64,000 nucleotides of DNA from Lamellibrachia satsuma (lineage: Eukaryota; Annelida; Polychaeta; Sabellida; Siboglinidae): contig BSQZ01000094.1 in the NCBI GenBank assembly GCA_033239005.1, positions 1,152,122-1,216,121 on the forward strand. Direction: 5' to 3'. Shown here one piece after another: positions 46,401 to 58,999 of the stretch. The position numbers and the translations under genes are program-made. How positions within the stretch are numbered: the first letter of the stretch is position 1; each line of letters opens with the position of its first letter. The notes beneath the pieces are model-generated. The model made no database searches and had not been told where the DNA came from. It worked only from the letters and a program-made list of their open reading frames with translations.

Positions 46401-49400
46401 GTCAACAGGTTCTACCAGCAAACATGGTAATATCCCTGCTCAAAGGCACTTATATCAGATGATATGAATTTTTAAAAACTTCCTATATCCAAACTTACTT
46501 ATGCCCTACATTTGAGTGTAACACACCAGGAAGTCTAACTGAGGCATGATCCCAATAGTACCTGTGGCAGTGTAAGGTTGGCATTTAATGTTAGTATGGT
46601 CGCCAGGTGGCAGCACCAACTGTTTGCCTTCCACAGCTTACATGGGTGCCTTCCTTCCTGCATTATAATTATATGGCAAGTGAAAGTAACAGTATAACAA
46701 AGGTAATCTTAATTTATAAGTCATTGTTTTTACATGTGAGGATTGTTGGCAGATCAGGCATCTAAACTGCATGTTTGAGTGTTTTTTTCTCATATAATTG
46801 GCAGGATCAATTTGTCATGATATTTACGCCAACGGTAGTTTAGAGAATGAGATCACCAGCTCTGTGAGTCCACAACAGATTTTTTCCATTTCCCTGTGTG
46901 GGGTCTTTTACTTCCCCTAGCATAGACACCAGATCTTTATTTGCTGTTTGGTGATAAATTAAAGGTAATAATTAGAAAACAAACTCTGATTTTGAAACAT
47001 GGGGCACCTAGATCAGGAAAGCCAAGTGTTATATATGTGAAAGACATACATTATGTTATAAATGATATTGAACATGGACTACAAAGAAGCATTCTAGTAC
47101 ATGTGTCGTGTGGGTTAATTACTTAATACAGAGACAAGTTGTATGATTCCAGAACTGAGAGATCTTAGCTATGAAGAACGCCTAAAAGAATGCGGTTTAA
47201 CAACCCTAGAGACAAGAAGGTTAAGAAGAAATCAGATTGAAGTTTCTATGATATTGAATGGGTATGAAAATATTGATAGAAATATATTTTTCCCACTCAA
47301 TAAAGATAGAACTAGAGGACATTAGTAAAGGATCAGTGTAGAGTGGATATCAGGAAGTACTCGTTCTCACGGAGGACAATAAATGAATGGAACAAATTAT
47401 CCATAGACTGTGTAAATGCTAACAGGGTGAATATGTTTAAAAACAAGGTTGACACATATTTCAGGAGGGCAGGTTACACAGAGATAACAAATTTTGGACT
47501 TGCAATAAGTCAATGGCTTCCTTGTCCACTTGCCATCTGGGCCTTTGCCTTGGATGACAGTGTTGTCAAATCTTGTGTTAAATCTTGCTAAATCTATACA
47601 AAATAAAACTTTTTACAACTACTGCTGACAAAAAAATGTAAAACAATTTGCAATTCAAATCTCAGTAAGTGAAATTCCATTTGAATGTTGGAAATGATGA
47701 AGGCAGCTTGCATGAACACCAGCTGCATAAAACAAAGCTTAAATATCAGTGTAGCAACGCATTAACAACAGCATTAGTGAAACATGTCTAGTGCAAGCCC
47801 CTGTCTAGTGCAGACCTGTCTAGTGCTGACAAAAACTGTAAAGCAATTTGCAATCCAAGTCTCAGGTGGCTGAACTGTAAGTGAAATTCTATTTGAGTGT
47901 TGGAAGTGAAGACAACTCTTGCATGAGCATCAGCTGCATAAAACAAGGTTTAAATATCCGTGTGGCAACACATTAACAATACAGCGTTGGTGAAATATGT
48001 GTAACGCAAGCCCCTATATCTAGTGCAGACAGTCCCACCATGAGGCGTTGACTTAACACAACACATGGGTGACTCAGTGTTTTGCTGGGCCCTCCAACTT
48101 TGAGTTAACAACGTACTGTATTTTAATTATATTATGAAATCTGTTGAGTTGTCCAGAGGTCCACCTATATTGTTTTACAATTGTCCTGATTTCTATATCA
48201 ATCATCTTCAATATAACAAACAGCATTTACATTTTTCAACTAAATAAATCGATTAATTTGTCAAACAGTGAAGCTAGTTCAGTTTTCTGCAGCAGAATTC
48301 AGAACTGAAAAATAAGTTATTCCGAAGTAGCATATAAATGTGTCACTATTGGGTGTTGGACACAATCATAAAACACCCTGGCAGTATGCTGCCAGACGGA
48401 ATGTTTCACGAGTAATTTTTCAATAATACACGCTTTATACACACTGTGAATGGTACTGCTACAGCCCCGTCTCTCAAGCCCAACCAACTGGGATCTCGGC
48501 CCACAGCCAGGACAAATTACTCAAGTGTAAGTCGCTCCCATAAACCTTTTCACTCGGATAATCACCATTGTTGTTTGGTTGGAGGGTGTCCACCCCAGTG
48601 GGGGTGAGAGCAAATGTGGGAAGCTTGGGTGGTTTTGCAGGATTTAATGATGAAAACGTGAGGTGAATGTTACCAAGTGAGCAGCTCAGTTGAAAACACA
48701 CAAAGGAAGCTTAAATGCGTATTCTCTTACGCTATCATAGAGGAGGCAGTCAAATACGGGTGATTTATTGTTCGCGCTTCATTGAACACAGCTTCCTCTA
48801 CCCTGCCAACAGTTGCACCCTGCAAGGTAGTTATGGTGATTGATATTCTAACCGCTTGTAACGGTGAAAATTTCAGATTGCCTTTTCGCCAGAGTTTCCC
48901 CTCACAGATCGAACGTTGATAGACTCACATAGGTCACGTTTTATAAATGGTGTGACATCGTTCATCTTGAACAGTTTTGGACATATCTAGATCAATCTAG
49001 ACATGAATCGCTATCGTATCGCTGATAGCAAGTCCTTCAATTTAACAAGCTGTCCACACTGTTGTGTTTGTCGGTGCTGCAAATGTATTATTTGAGTCTG
49101 TTTGATGTACTGTTGCAGAAATCTGTATGTGCAATCTTTCTCTCCCAAGGGCTATTTGATGTCTATCACAGATTGGAACAGTTCTTCCCCCAGGGGGGTC
49201 TTATCAGCCAGCATCTATCAGATCTCTACACTTTTATATCATCACAGACATTAATAAATTGTATTTATCATGCGATTACTGGGGATTTCTATCACAGCTA
49301 TCAAATATGTCAACTCTTCAAAGACTCTTTCAACACATTTGCTGATTCTTTCCTTCTCTGTCTCATTCACTAGCAGCGCTAATTAGAAAGATAATTTTTA

Positions 49401-49961
49401 AGTATTTGATTCAGCAATTGGTCGTGTTTATGAGCATAATTAAAGCAGTGTTTATATTGGCAGGATATTTTAGAATGATCTAAGCGATCATTGTAAGTGA
49501 AATATTTCATAAAATAATGGTATTCATAATCAAACTATCTGCGTTGTAAAAATTAAAATTGCACCAAGTAAAACAATGCTTACTAATTGTGTATCCAATA
49601 TCACTCTTTCCCTTTTGAATTTGCATTCTAGAAGACCTCTAGTTTTTGTGCAGACAATCTGTTTATTTTGAGCAGGTAATTACCTATATACACTGTAGTT
49701 GTGTTCCCTGCATATTAACTTTATGAGAAAACCTTTTCATATGTTGCAATATTTTGCCATTCTTTGCAAACATACCTCAATCTTGCGTGCAGGCATTGTT
49801 TTATGATTGATAGCAAGTTGCCTTTGGCACTGACTTAATTGGCAATTACATTTTCCAGCTGATTTCAGACAGAAATTAACATCTGTGTTTCCGATGTGGT
49901 TTGATCACAGCAGGTGGTCTGATGCCTTCTCACAACCTTAATGAGCCAACTTTAGTACTGC

Positions 49962-50027
<66 letters not shown>

Positions 50028-50203
50028 TGTGTTTCATCTTAATGTAATGTAAACTTTTAGTTGTATTGCATTTAATTTATAATTTTAATTATTTAATTCC
50101 ATGTACACTTCTTCATTGTATTGCCCTTAATTTAATTTAATTGTATTTATTATTTTAGCTATTTAATTCCATGTATACTTTTTGTTTTATTGTGTATTAA
50201 TGA

Positions 50204-50298
<95 letters not shown>

Positions 50299-53200
50299 GT
50301 TTAGACTATTGTACAGCACCATAGAACACTAGGTGATTATGGCACTTTATAAATATTTTATGTTATTGTTATATTTATTGTATTTGTGAAATTTGAGCCT
50401 GTTACAAAATTGTACACAGTTTCATCAAGAACTGTATGTGTTAAATGTTGGTTTCATTATCCAATATATGATAGAAATGTGTGTTCATATACAGTGTATA
50501 TAGATTGTTATCTCTATGGTAAAAACATCATTAGAAATATTGTATGCATTGTCAAAGGCATACACGCAGGACATGTTGGTAAAGGACACCTTAGCCCTGA
50601 CCAGTTGCACCACAGACATTTTGGCAATGGGACGTTTTGGCAATAGGACTTTCTTGCAACTGCTAGACATGTGGACTGACTGTAGACACATTTACAAACA
50701 TTCAGAATAAATTGTCACTTTACCATACAACCATGGTTCACATTCAGTATCACTCTTTCACGATGTGACAAAAAAGGTTTATTATTTTTTTTCTAAATTT
50801 AGTTTTCTAAATAGTTTTTCTAAGGTGATACCTTGAAAGTTTTACCAAAATATTCTATTACCAAAATGTTTCTACAGTCAAAGTTTTTTCCGATTATTTT
50901 CAATGGTTATACCAAAATGTCCTATTGCCAAAATGTATGTGGTGCAACTGTCCAGGGCCAAAGTGTCCTTTACCAAAATGTCTGCAGTGCAACTGTCCAG
51001 GGCCAAAGTGTCCTTTACCAAAATGTCTGCGGTGCAACTGTCCAGGGCCAAAGTGTCCTTTACCAAAATGTCTGCGGTGCAACTGCCCAGGGCCAAAGTG
51101 TCCTTTACCAAAATGTATGTGGTGCAACTGTCCAGAGCCAAAGTGTCCTTTACCAAAATGTCTGGTTTTCATTGCTAGATATTCAGAAAGTGACAGTAAA
51201 AAGTTAAATAACACATTTTTATAGGAAAAAGGAACAACAACAAAAGTTAATGAAAAAAGTGACACATCTTTCTAGGAAACAAGTATAAGGAAACAGTAGA
51301 ATAATACGAAATAGAAAAACATTCTATATACTATCTGTGCATCTATACGAATGACCCATCTATATATGCAGTGTTGGAGATTGGTTCATGTACGCGTAGT
51401 GCTACAAGTTGATTTCTACACCACTAGAGGATGATATCAGGCACAGGTAAATTTTATCTTTATTGCAATATGTCGATATTTATGGTAGTAACATTTAATG
51501 TATTTAAACATTTTATTAAATACTAATAATGTGTTAATCTTCAGCTGCGGATCAGATCTACAGCTGGGGCAACGGAACGAGTGGACAGTGAGTCATATTT
51601 ATGTTTTATTTGTAGGAACTTGTTTGATTATAACTAAATAAAGTCTCTATGTAGGTAGATGAGGTGTTGCTAAAAACACCAGTATTGACATTAAATATCA
51701 GCGAATTAGATTTCATTGATGTCTGTTTGAATTTGAACATAATGTTCATGAAATTTTATTTTTTATGTGAAATCTTAGGTAATCTTTGATTGTGTATACT
51801 ATTTTATACGAACTTGAAATCCCTCATGTCGTATCATCTTGCCTGTGATTCGTAGCAGTGTCGCACAGATGCACAGATGAAGAACTGTTTGTACCAAGCT
51901 AAATTCTTGTGTGAATAATCTGTCTCAAAAGGTGAACAGAATCCAAACTGGTTATTTTAAAGAGGCAACATCTGGAGGCCTTTCTTTGAGTGGTCCACAT
52001 TAATCAGCAAACTAATTCAAATAACCTCCAGTCTTTTGATGACATCTAGAGCCAATTGACCCCGCTGATCCTATATTTTAAACCTCTCCTTGTTGCATTC
52101 CACACATCTGCTGGACATGACAATGGACACTTCTGAATGTTGCCTGAAAGCTAAATCTCTCGGCCAATGATAATTATTCCCTATTGGTCAGTCAGTTGGC
52201 TGCTTGCTGCCTGGGGCTTTCTCTATGGAACCTTGATTCGAAAGCCCATTTCCAATATTGATCTATCATTATTCTTGTCTCATGCTATCTGTGTACGTTC
52301 CTATAAAGTTTCCTTACATTTTTACATTGATACATCAAAAAACATTCCAATTATTCAACAACAAAATTACCACATACGTATAAAAAATTAATCAAAATTA
52401 GTTTAGAAATAAATTTGCAAAAGCCATATATTATTAGTGCATATTACCTTGCATAAAATATAAATTTTTTTTTTGGTATGTTTCATTTCTGTAATATATG
52501 ATATGTATTGGAAAGTCAGTTTTGTTACCTGTCAAAATACTTGTGTTTATTGGAGTCTTGACACCTTGAGAACAACCCATATTCTGACAGGTAACAAACT
52601 TACTTTCCAATGTGAATGTAACAGAATACAGATCAACTTACACGCTGATGTGATATGTAGTTCTATGTTTAGTTTTGTCATGATGATTAGTTAGCTAAGT
52701 GATGTATAGTATTGCATTAAATTATAATTTCTACGCACAGGTCTCTCGTGTTTCATCTCTACCATAAAATGTATTAGCAAGTTGTAAAACTACTCAACAA
52801 GAAATATCAATAAATTAATGTATTAAATTTATGTATTAAATTGGAGTATTAAACTGATGTCACACATTATGAAATACTTTTGAACAATGTCTTTGATTAA
52901 GCAACAATGATGCTTCAGACTAGACACACTTTAACTGGACTGTTTTAAGTTAACTAACTGATTTTATGTATTTTTAATTCCTATGTATTTTATCCATATC
53001 CTTTCTTAAATCGCTATACTACACATTTTTTCTCAACTTATCTAATGTTTTTAATAAGTTTATACTAAATTATACACTAGATACTATTTAATGTAATTAT
53101 TTAAAGTCATACTATATTTACCTGTATATATTTCTTTTAAACTGACATCCCTTATGAAGATAAAATGTATATGTTGTCAGATTTATCTTGAATAACATTT

Positions 53201-56200
53201 TTTTTTATTATATATGATACCAGCACATACTGCCGTACTAGCCTATGTTTGAATCTACACGGCAGGCCACAGTGCAACATTGCCTTGATAGCCATGCTAA
53301 CGTTTTGTCTGATTATAAAAAAAGTGGACCATAAAAATAAAAAAAAATTCACAGCCATCATGCCATTGATATTCTAAACACGTTTTGTCAAAATCGCATA
53401 CCTCCATCTCTATTAAAACGCTGACCAGTGTTGTGGGAATGTCACCACCAAATTACCCACGCGTCTTCAAATCTGCTTCATATTGCAACATCCGATCTTA
53501 CTGGCCGAATACAGCAGTTGGCAGGTAAAATCACTGAAATCAGCTAAATTGCCTAACTGTGGTCTGACCTCACAGACTGGGCAACGGAAGGAAAGATATG
53601 GCCCAAGAGGCAATGAAGGTTGACCTGCAGTGTCCCCGTGAGGCGGCCATCAAGGGGGTGACATGTGGGGGCAGACACACCTACATCTGGCTCACCAACG
53701 GCAAGCTCTACAGCTTTGGCAACAATTTCTTCGCACAACTCGGCTACGATTTCCACCTGGCCACCTACAAAGATAACCAGGTACGCACTTTTATTATATA
53801 TATATTATATTATTTTATTATATCAAGATTTAACACTTATGATTACGACCTATAAACACAGACTTGTTGCTAAATATTAACTCTCATTTTCTCAGCTATT
53901 GTGAATTTACTGGAAACTTCAAATGAGTGGATGTTGGGTTTGTTTAACGTACAGGTTCCTTCCAAACTTTTTATTTCCTTACGCAGATACAGTCAGTTTA
54001 CTCATGAAATGCTGGGTGCTAGACATAAACATCAAATATGTGTGCATGCTTTCCTGCACGTGCGGGTGCACGCTTTTAATGAATGGACTGTCACCAGTGG
54101 GTTCCTGATCTTTCATAGACAGATCAATAAAGATCCGTGTAAAAAAAACAGCTGTATTCTACAACCTTTCACAGAAATAGCATACCAAATACCTTGCCAC
54201 AGCTCACCTTTACTTAAAGGTGTTTCTCTATAATTGATTGACCACAATGTAGGAGCATTTTGAACCACGCAGACCTGGCGGTGTCGCCCATTCATCTTGC
54301 CCCGACCCTCGCACATAACCTATTGCTTAGCTAACAAAGGTCAGGTCCCCATTCAAGCTGGAATTGTCAGCTGAGGAAGGAAAATGGCATTTCAGCCATG
54401 GTTGAGTGCAACTCCTTCAGAGTGGTTGACTTATCTCAGCCAGACACTGGTTTTTCACAATAAGTTGTTCATTTTCAGCGGAAGGGTCCATAAAAAACTG
54501 TTGAGAATTGATTGCCTGTTGAACGTGCCCTCTGACACATACCCCCACCCTCTCGTAGAGGGTCCAGGGTTTACTGGAGGGTGATGTCACTGGTTGGCTG
54601 TTGCATCTCCAACAGTAATTGAATTGCCAGTTTGGGAACAGATCAGTCACTGTCAGGAGGTCCAGATGTCCTATGTCCTGGTAGTCACTGAGGTATTTAC
54701 CCCTTTTGTTGGGGCGAGACTGAGATTGTTTCCCCAAGAAATGTTCCAGCGATGTTAGAAATATCAGTTAAATAGTCACAGCACCGGAGCTTCTGGATTT
54801 AATTAAGTAAAATGTAGCACAAGTTTTGGTGTAATCTGTCTAGCAAATTGCAGTTTTGTCATATCTGGCATATAATTAATAATGTGTGATTCCTGATTTA
54901 TTGTGACTGTTTCAGTCACATTTCCTGCAGACTGTTCAGTGGTTGAGCCGGATTATTTCTCGTCAAATCAATGATAGGATGATTTAGCCATGCATCACCA
55001 TCAGAGTGCCAATATCAATTATGGAGAGAGTAATCTAATGTACTTACATTTCCAGTTAATAGTTCTATAAAGTCTAGTAAAGAGCAAATTCAGTGCTTGC
55101 TACTGTACAAGTCAAAGCGGTTGCAATGTTGGTCAGTAGGTGGCGCCACTGTTGACACTGCCTCCACAAAGTTGACCAATGAAAATATTACACTTCTGGT
55201 TGGTCTGATTCCTGGTACAAGAATCTGGTTGTGGCATGTGTTAATGTGTATTCCCTGTGTGCATTGCCACATACAAGATAGTCATCCTATTGTTACAGCA
55301 CTATTTTTGTACCAAATACAGCTTTTTTTATTGCTAGAATCTCACAATTTCACATATGTCCAAGGACATCAATACATACAATAGGTATACAAAATATAAG
55401 ATGGATGTGAATGATAATTCCGGAGATATTATATTTTGAAAATGTGGAAATTAGTTATTGTCAATTTGGCACTTGTTGGGAGACAAACAAGACATTTTTA
55501 AAATGAGACAAATAAAAATGTGAAAACATGGAAGAATTTTTTTTTATTTGAATGTTTGTGACATCAGTTTACTTCCCTGAATCGACTGAAGTTCAAAAGG
55601 TGACAGCTAGATGAATGGGTATGTTTACATGCATATTGGCGGACTAATTTTCCTTCGTTCAGATTAGCGTTGGTGACTGATTGGTGGAAGCATCATTTCT
55701 TTTTTTAATATAAACATAATTCTGAATGGATAGGAAAAAACTGACTGAATCAATGTATATGAATGAAGTGTGGTCTACGAGTGAATTTGCGATTTCACCA
55801 AAGCCGGCAGTATGTCACCATCACGATCTGATCGTGTATTCAGTTTTGTTGAAAGCCTGCTGAGCTCAGACAACTACATACTAGTACTGGGACTGTTGGC
55901 TAGGTGGACGCAAGTTGAAAGTCGGCGAAATCACAACCGATTCTCGTTGGTCTGAAATAGTTGTAGTGTTTGTTTACTTCCCTATTATTAACTGTGAACT
56001 TATTTAATAGAACATAGCACAAAACACATTTCAATACACATCAAACACCTTACACCACTGAAAGTAGGATAAAAAGCTGAGAAAATATGAATTTTGCACG
56101 AGCTAGGAGGCCACTCTAAAAAAATACTTATTTGTTGGCATTTTGGTCAGAGATATATTTTGGTTAGGGAAAAATCAGCATATTTTTAAGTTAGTTCCTT

Positions 56201-58849
56201 GTATCAACCTGTTCTTTCCATATGGTTCATTTTTAACACCATGACAGATGCCTAGTACACAATCTTAACCTTTGTTTGTTGGCTGCACCGAGCATAGTTG
56301 GCATAAAATAACCTTCTTGGTCACGATGTCTGACTGTTCCAGTGAGTTTTTACTATGCTTATAATTCTATTTCTGGGTCTATTTCTAGGTCTGCGAGCTA
56401 AAGCCTCTTCCAGCTCAGCTGTTATGGACGGCATTGCACAGCTTGAGAAAATACTGCATGCCTAGTGTGGCTGAGATATGCTGCAGAAGACAATGGATTG
56501 TCAAGCTAGGAGCTTCTTTGTTTCTACTGTGCTGCTGTGTTTATGCAAGTCAATAAGGCACAACCTTTGACTTTCACGACATCTAGGCATACTTAACCGG
56601 AAAACCTAAAACCATATCATAGTTGTCTTTGCATATAGTTTGCAAAGCAGCAACTTGGTATCAGCTGCAAAACGTCAGCAGTCATCCAAATGTAACTTAG
56701 AATTTTGTATAAATATATATAAACATCTCATGAAATACTCACTTGATTTAGTAACAAGCCCACACATTTGTTATAAGTTTAATGATTCGTATCAAGTGGT
56801 CATCAAGCGCATTAAAATATGCACCTAACATTTTACCGAGTCTCCGTTCTTGGGTTTTACTTATGTTTCATGAGCTCTGTAGCCGGCTGTGGCATATACA
56901 GTAGGACATTCCGTGACTTGATAAAATCAAGTGACAATATTAGTCAGTGTTGCTCACAACCAGAGACAATCACCATCAGTGTCAGGAAATGTAAGACATT
57001 TTCTGGGAGCAGTTTTCCGCAATCATGAAAAGTATCTGCTGCCGACGGCTGAAAAAAAAAGAAATGATTAATATGAAGTCAGTGGAAAATAAAAAGAAAT
57101 GATTCATAATACTTATGGAGGGGCCTTGTCACGGTATTGGTACCAGGCAAGAAGTCTGATTGTCCTTATTGGAAAACCTTGTTATATATTATAAACTATA
57201 ACCACAGTTTTTTTCATTCAACCTTGTCTATTAATTTGAATGTTTTGACCTCAAATAGCATGCATCCACTGCATGTTGAATGGCAAGGTCAGGTCGTACC
57301 AAAACAACTGTTGTTCATTAAGACACATCTGGGTGGTCAATCACTTAGATAGAGTAGATAATATATAGCATCTGTGTGGTCAATATATTAAGTAGCATAG
57401 ATACTATATAGCATCTGGCTGATCAATATGTTAGATAGAATAGATACCATATAGCAACTGGGTGGTCAATATGTTAGGTAGAATAGATACTATATAGCAT
57501 CTGGGTGGTCAATATGTTAGATAGAATAGATACTATATAGTAACTGGGTGGTCAATATGTTAGGTAGAAAAGATACTATATAGCATCTGGGTTAGATAGA
57601 ATAGATACTATATAGTAACTGGGTGGTCAATATGTTAGGTAGAATAGATACTATATAGCATCTGGGTGGTCATTATGTTAGATAGAATAGATACTATATA
57701 GCATCTGGCTGGTCAATATGTTAGGTAGAATAGATACTATATAGCATCTGGGTGGTCAATATGTTAGATAAAATAGATACTATATAGCATAGTTTTATGA
57801 TAAAGACAATTAGGCCTTGTGTCTTTGGCACAGAGACAGAGCAACATCGTTGCGTGATTAGTTCAGTAGAAAATAAAAGAAATGATTCATATGGAGTGGC
57901 ATTGTCATGACATTGGCAGACAGAGACTTAACACAGCATCTGTGCATGGTCAGGAGCAAGACATGAGAAAGACCAACTAACCGATGTAGTTACACGCCCT
58001 GCCACATGACTAGGCGTAGAGTTACACGCACACAGCCGTCGCTTGATCACTAGTAAAAAGATAATCTGGCTCTGGATAAAATGTATGGCCACTGGCAGAG
58101 CTGCTCATTTGACTTTTTAGCCTAATAGATATTAAGACGGACACCGGTTGGGGGTCTCTTTGATCTGCGCCTGTCATCCATCTGTTAACCCTTGTTCATT
58201 CTACGGTCTCACCCAACATGGTTAACCCTTTATGTTTAACCGAACTGGTTCTTTACAATGATTCAGACATACTACAATGTGTGAGCGATGAAACAAGAAT
58301 TGAAACTGCCTCCACATTTTATTTAACCAACTGCGAATCAGGTTCACTTATGTTCGTATCTATAGTGTGTGGATAGTTTAAGTAATATATGCACAGTCGG
58401 TTCATTAAAGTAGTGCATACTTTTGTTAAGATTGATCATCAAACAAATTGACTTTCATAGTTACACCAGGCAACTTGTGAAAGTGAAAATTGCCTATGTC
58501 ATATTATATACAGATGTACTACTTTTGCCCTTTAATTGCTGATATTTTGACAGGATCCATTAAAAAATAACTTGATCGTTTGTCCGATGATTTCATGAAA
58601 ACTAATTTATACAATTACACAAACGAGCTAGCATGTTGTAGTCGATACTAGAAAGGTTTGACTTTTCGCTAGACGAGTCCAATTGCACAGGTTTAACATT
58701 GAACTTTATCTGTTTATTGTTTCCTGATGTTGCCTGTAGGTGGTGCCCCGGCTGATGCGCCCGCTGAAGCACCGATTGGTCGTGCAAGTGGCTTGTGGGG
58801 AGAAACATTCCGTCTTCCTCTTCTACGGGGGTCAGGTCGCCGCAGTCGG
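43153..58849 (+). CDS. RCC1-repeat (beta-propeller) protein, N-terminal part, at least four exons
   Basis: RCC1 repeats fold into seven-bladed propellers found in nucleotide exchange factors, HERC-type ubiquitin ligases and many adaptor proteins. Exons: 43153-43472, 51545-51587, 53576-53780, 58740-58849. The joints are phase 1, 2 and 0, all GT-AG. The spliced product has successive blades: [15 protein letters not shown]...[15 protein letters not shown], then [20 protein letters not shown]...[19 protein letters not shown], then [13 protein letters not shown]...[20 protein letters not shown]. The W/F-G-x-x-x-x-GQLG and V-x-CG-x-x-H motifs define the family. A glutamate-rich N-terminal tail ([13 protein letters not shown]) precedes the propeller. 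The gene continues beyond the window. I cannot say which RCC1 subfamily it is. Confidence 0.85.
45405..45590 (+). repeat. Dispersed repeat family R, copy 2
   Basis: Matches 42705-42890 in order, with small insertions (for example GTTTAACACCAGATGGCGAC is shared exactly). It lies inside the first large intron of the RCC1 gene. Confidence 0.75.
45840..46460 (+). repeat. Dispersed repeat with chance ORF
   Basis: The 177-aa frame here looks long, but part of it (about 46125-46270: CATGTTAACGTTTTGCATGG, GGACCATCAAAA, GTTTTGTCAAAATC) recurs in decayed, frame-broken form at about 53290-53400. The sequence is therefore more likely a repeat than a gene. No domain is recognised. Confidence 0.45.
47127..47600 (+). 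pseudogene. CR1/L2-type LINE, C-terminal remnant
   Basis: [20 protein letters not shown] and [20 protein letters not shown] (47143 onward), then, after a small frameshift near 47325, [40 protein letters not shown]. This is the conserved end of CR1/L2 reverse transcriptase proteins. Only the 3' end is present, as for most LINE copies. It lies in an intron of the RCC1 gene in sense orientation. Confidence 0.82.
47623..48030. repeat. Tandem duplication of about 205 bp
   Basis: TGACAAAAAAATGTAAAACA...GCAAGCCCCTGTCTAGTGC (about 47626-47826) is followed directly by a diverged copy (about 47827-48030) with the same order: CAATTTGCAATCCAAGTCTC, AGTGAAATTCTATTTGAGTG, GCATCAGCTGCATAAAACAA, GCAAGCCCCTATATCTAGTG. 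Confidence 0.85.
48440..48640 (-). repeat. Possible SINE or dispersed repeat
   Basis: Locally GC-richer than its surroundings; on the - strand it ends GTGTATAAAGCGTGTATTAT after CAGTTGGTTGGGCTTGAGAG. The layout resembles a SINE body and tail, but no polymerase III boxes were identified and no second copy was found in the window. Confidence 0.3.
49964..50295. repeat. Two (TA)n tracts with related spacers
   Basis: TA runs at 49964-50026 and 50209-50294. Between them TTTAATTATTTAATTCCATG and a related TTAGCTATTTAATTCCATG suggest a local duplication. Confidence 0.93.
50570..50655 (-). repeat. Inverted partner of the 45-bp minisatellite
   Basis: GTAAAGGACACCTTAGCCCT, CAGTTGCACCACAGACATTT and GGCAATAGGAC are the reverse complement of the first units at about 50905-51000 (GTCCTATTGCCAAAATG..., GTGCAACTGTCC...). 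The arms are about 80 bp, separated by about 250 bp. Confidence 0.85.
50905..51172 (+). repeat. 45-bp minisatellite
   Basis: About five and a half units of AAAATGTCTGCGGTGCAACT, GTCCAGGGCCAAAGTGTCCT, TTACC. Because 45 is divisible by three, five of the six reading frames stay open and give 91-124 aa repeats such as [15 protein letters not shown]. It lies in an intron of the RCC1 gene, and nothing suggests translation. Confidence 0.93.
51545..51587 (+). CDS. RCC1-repeat gene, 43-nt micro-exon
   Basis: The acceptor is cttcag, the donor gtgagt. It encodes [14 protein letters not shown] and two bases of the next Gln codon. Phase matching with both neighbours rebuilds a continuous blade, which is strong evidence despite the length. 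Confidence 0.85.
53240..53480. repeat. Decayed copy of the 45840-46460 repeat
   Basis: GCTAACGTTTTGTCTGATTA, AGTGGACCATAAAAA and GTTTTGTCAAAATCGCATAC match the earlier copy in order. Confidence 0.5.
53576..53780 (+). CDS. RCC1-repeat gene, third visible exon
   Basis: The acceptor is cacag, the donor gtacgc. It encodes [40 protein letters not shown] and [20 protein letters not shown], ending KDNQ in phase 0. Confidence 0.88.
53900..57300. other. RCC1 gene intron, no exon seen
   Basis: Unremarkable intronic DNA. The 106-aa - strand frame at 54737-54417 and the 95-aa frame at 55097-55384 have no recognisable domain or splice context. Confidence 0.45.
57340..57795. repeat. 43-bp minisatellite
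   Basis: About ten units of ATCTGGGTGGTCAATATGTT, AGGTAGAATAGATACTATAT, AGC, with AGATAG/AGGTAG variants alternating between units and one unit shortened near 57590. Confidence 0.92.
58740..58849 (+). CDS. RCC1-repeat gene, fourth visible exon
   Basis: The acceptor is ctgtag, the donor gtgagt. It encodes [20 protein letters not shown] and [16 protein letters not shown] plus two bases. The next blade (expected to begin near a GQLG motif) was not found before 64000, so the remaining exons lie outside the window. Confidence 0.88.
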
Positions 58850-58999
58850 GTGAGTGGGTGTTACACCATTGTCTTGTTCACTTTCTGTTATTATTTTTCT
58901 TTCACAATTTTGTGGTTTAAATTTTTTGTTGTAAATTATAGTATTAGTGGTTTTATTGAGCTTAGCATAGTTTGAAGGAATGGATAAACCTAGAATGGT

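Noticed and set aside
50833..51265. Several 91-124 aa ORFs with cysteine/proline repeats ([15 protein letters not shown])
   Set aside because: Five frames of one 45-bp minisatellite are open at once, so a zinc-finger-like or cuticle-like protein reading is not credible.
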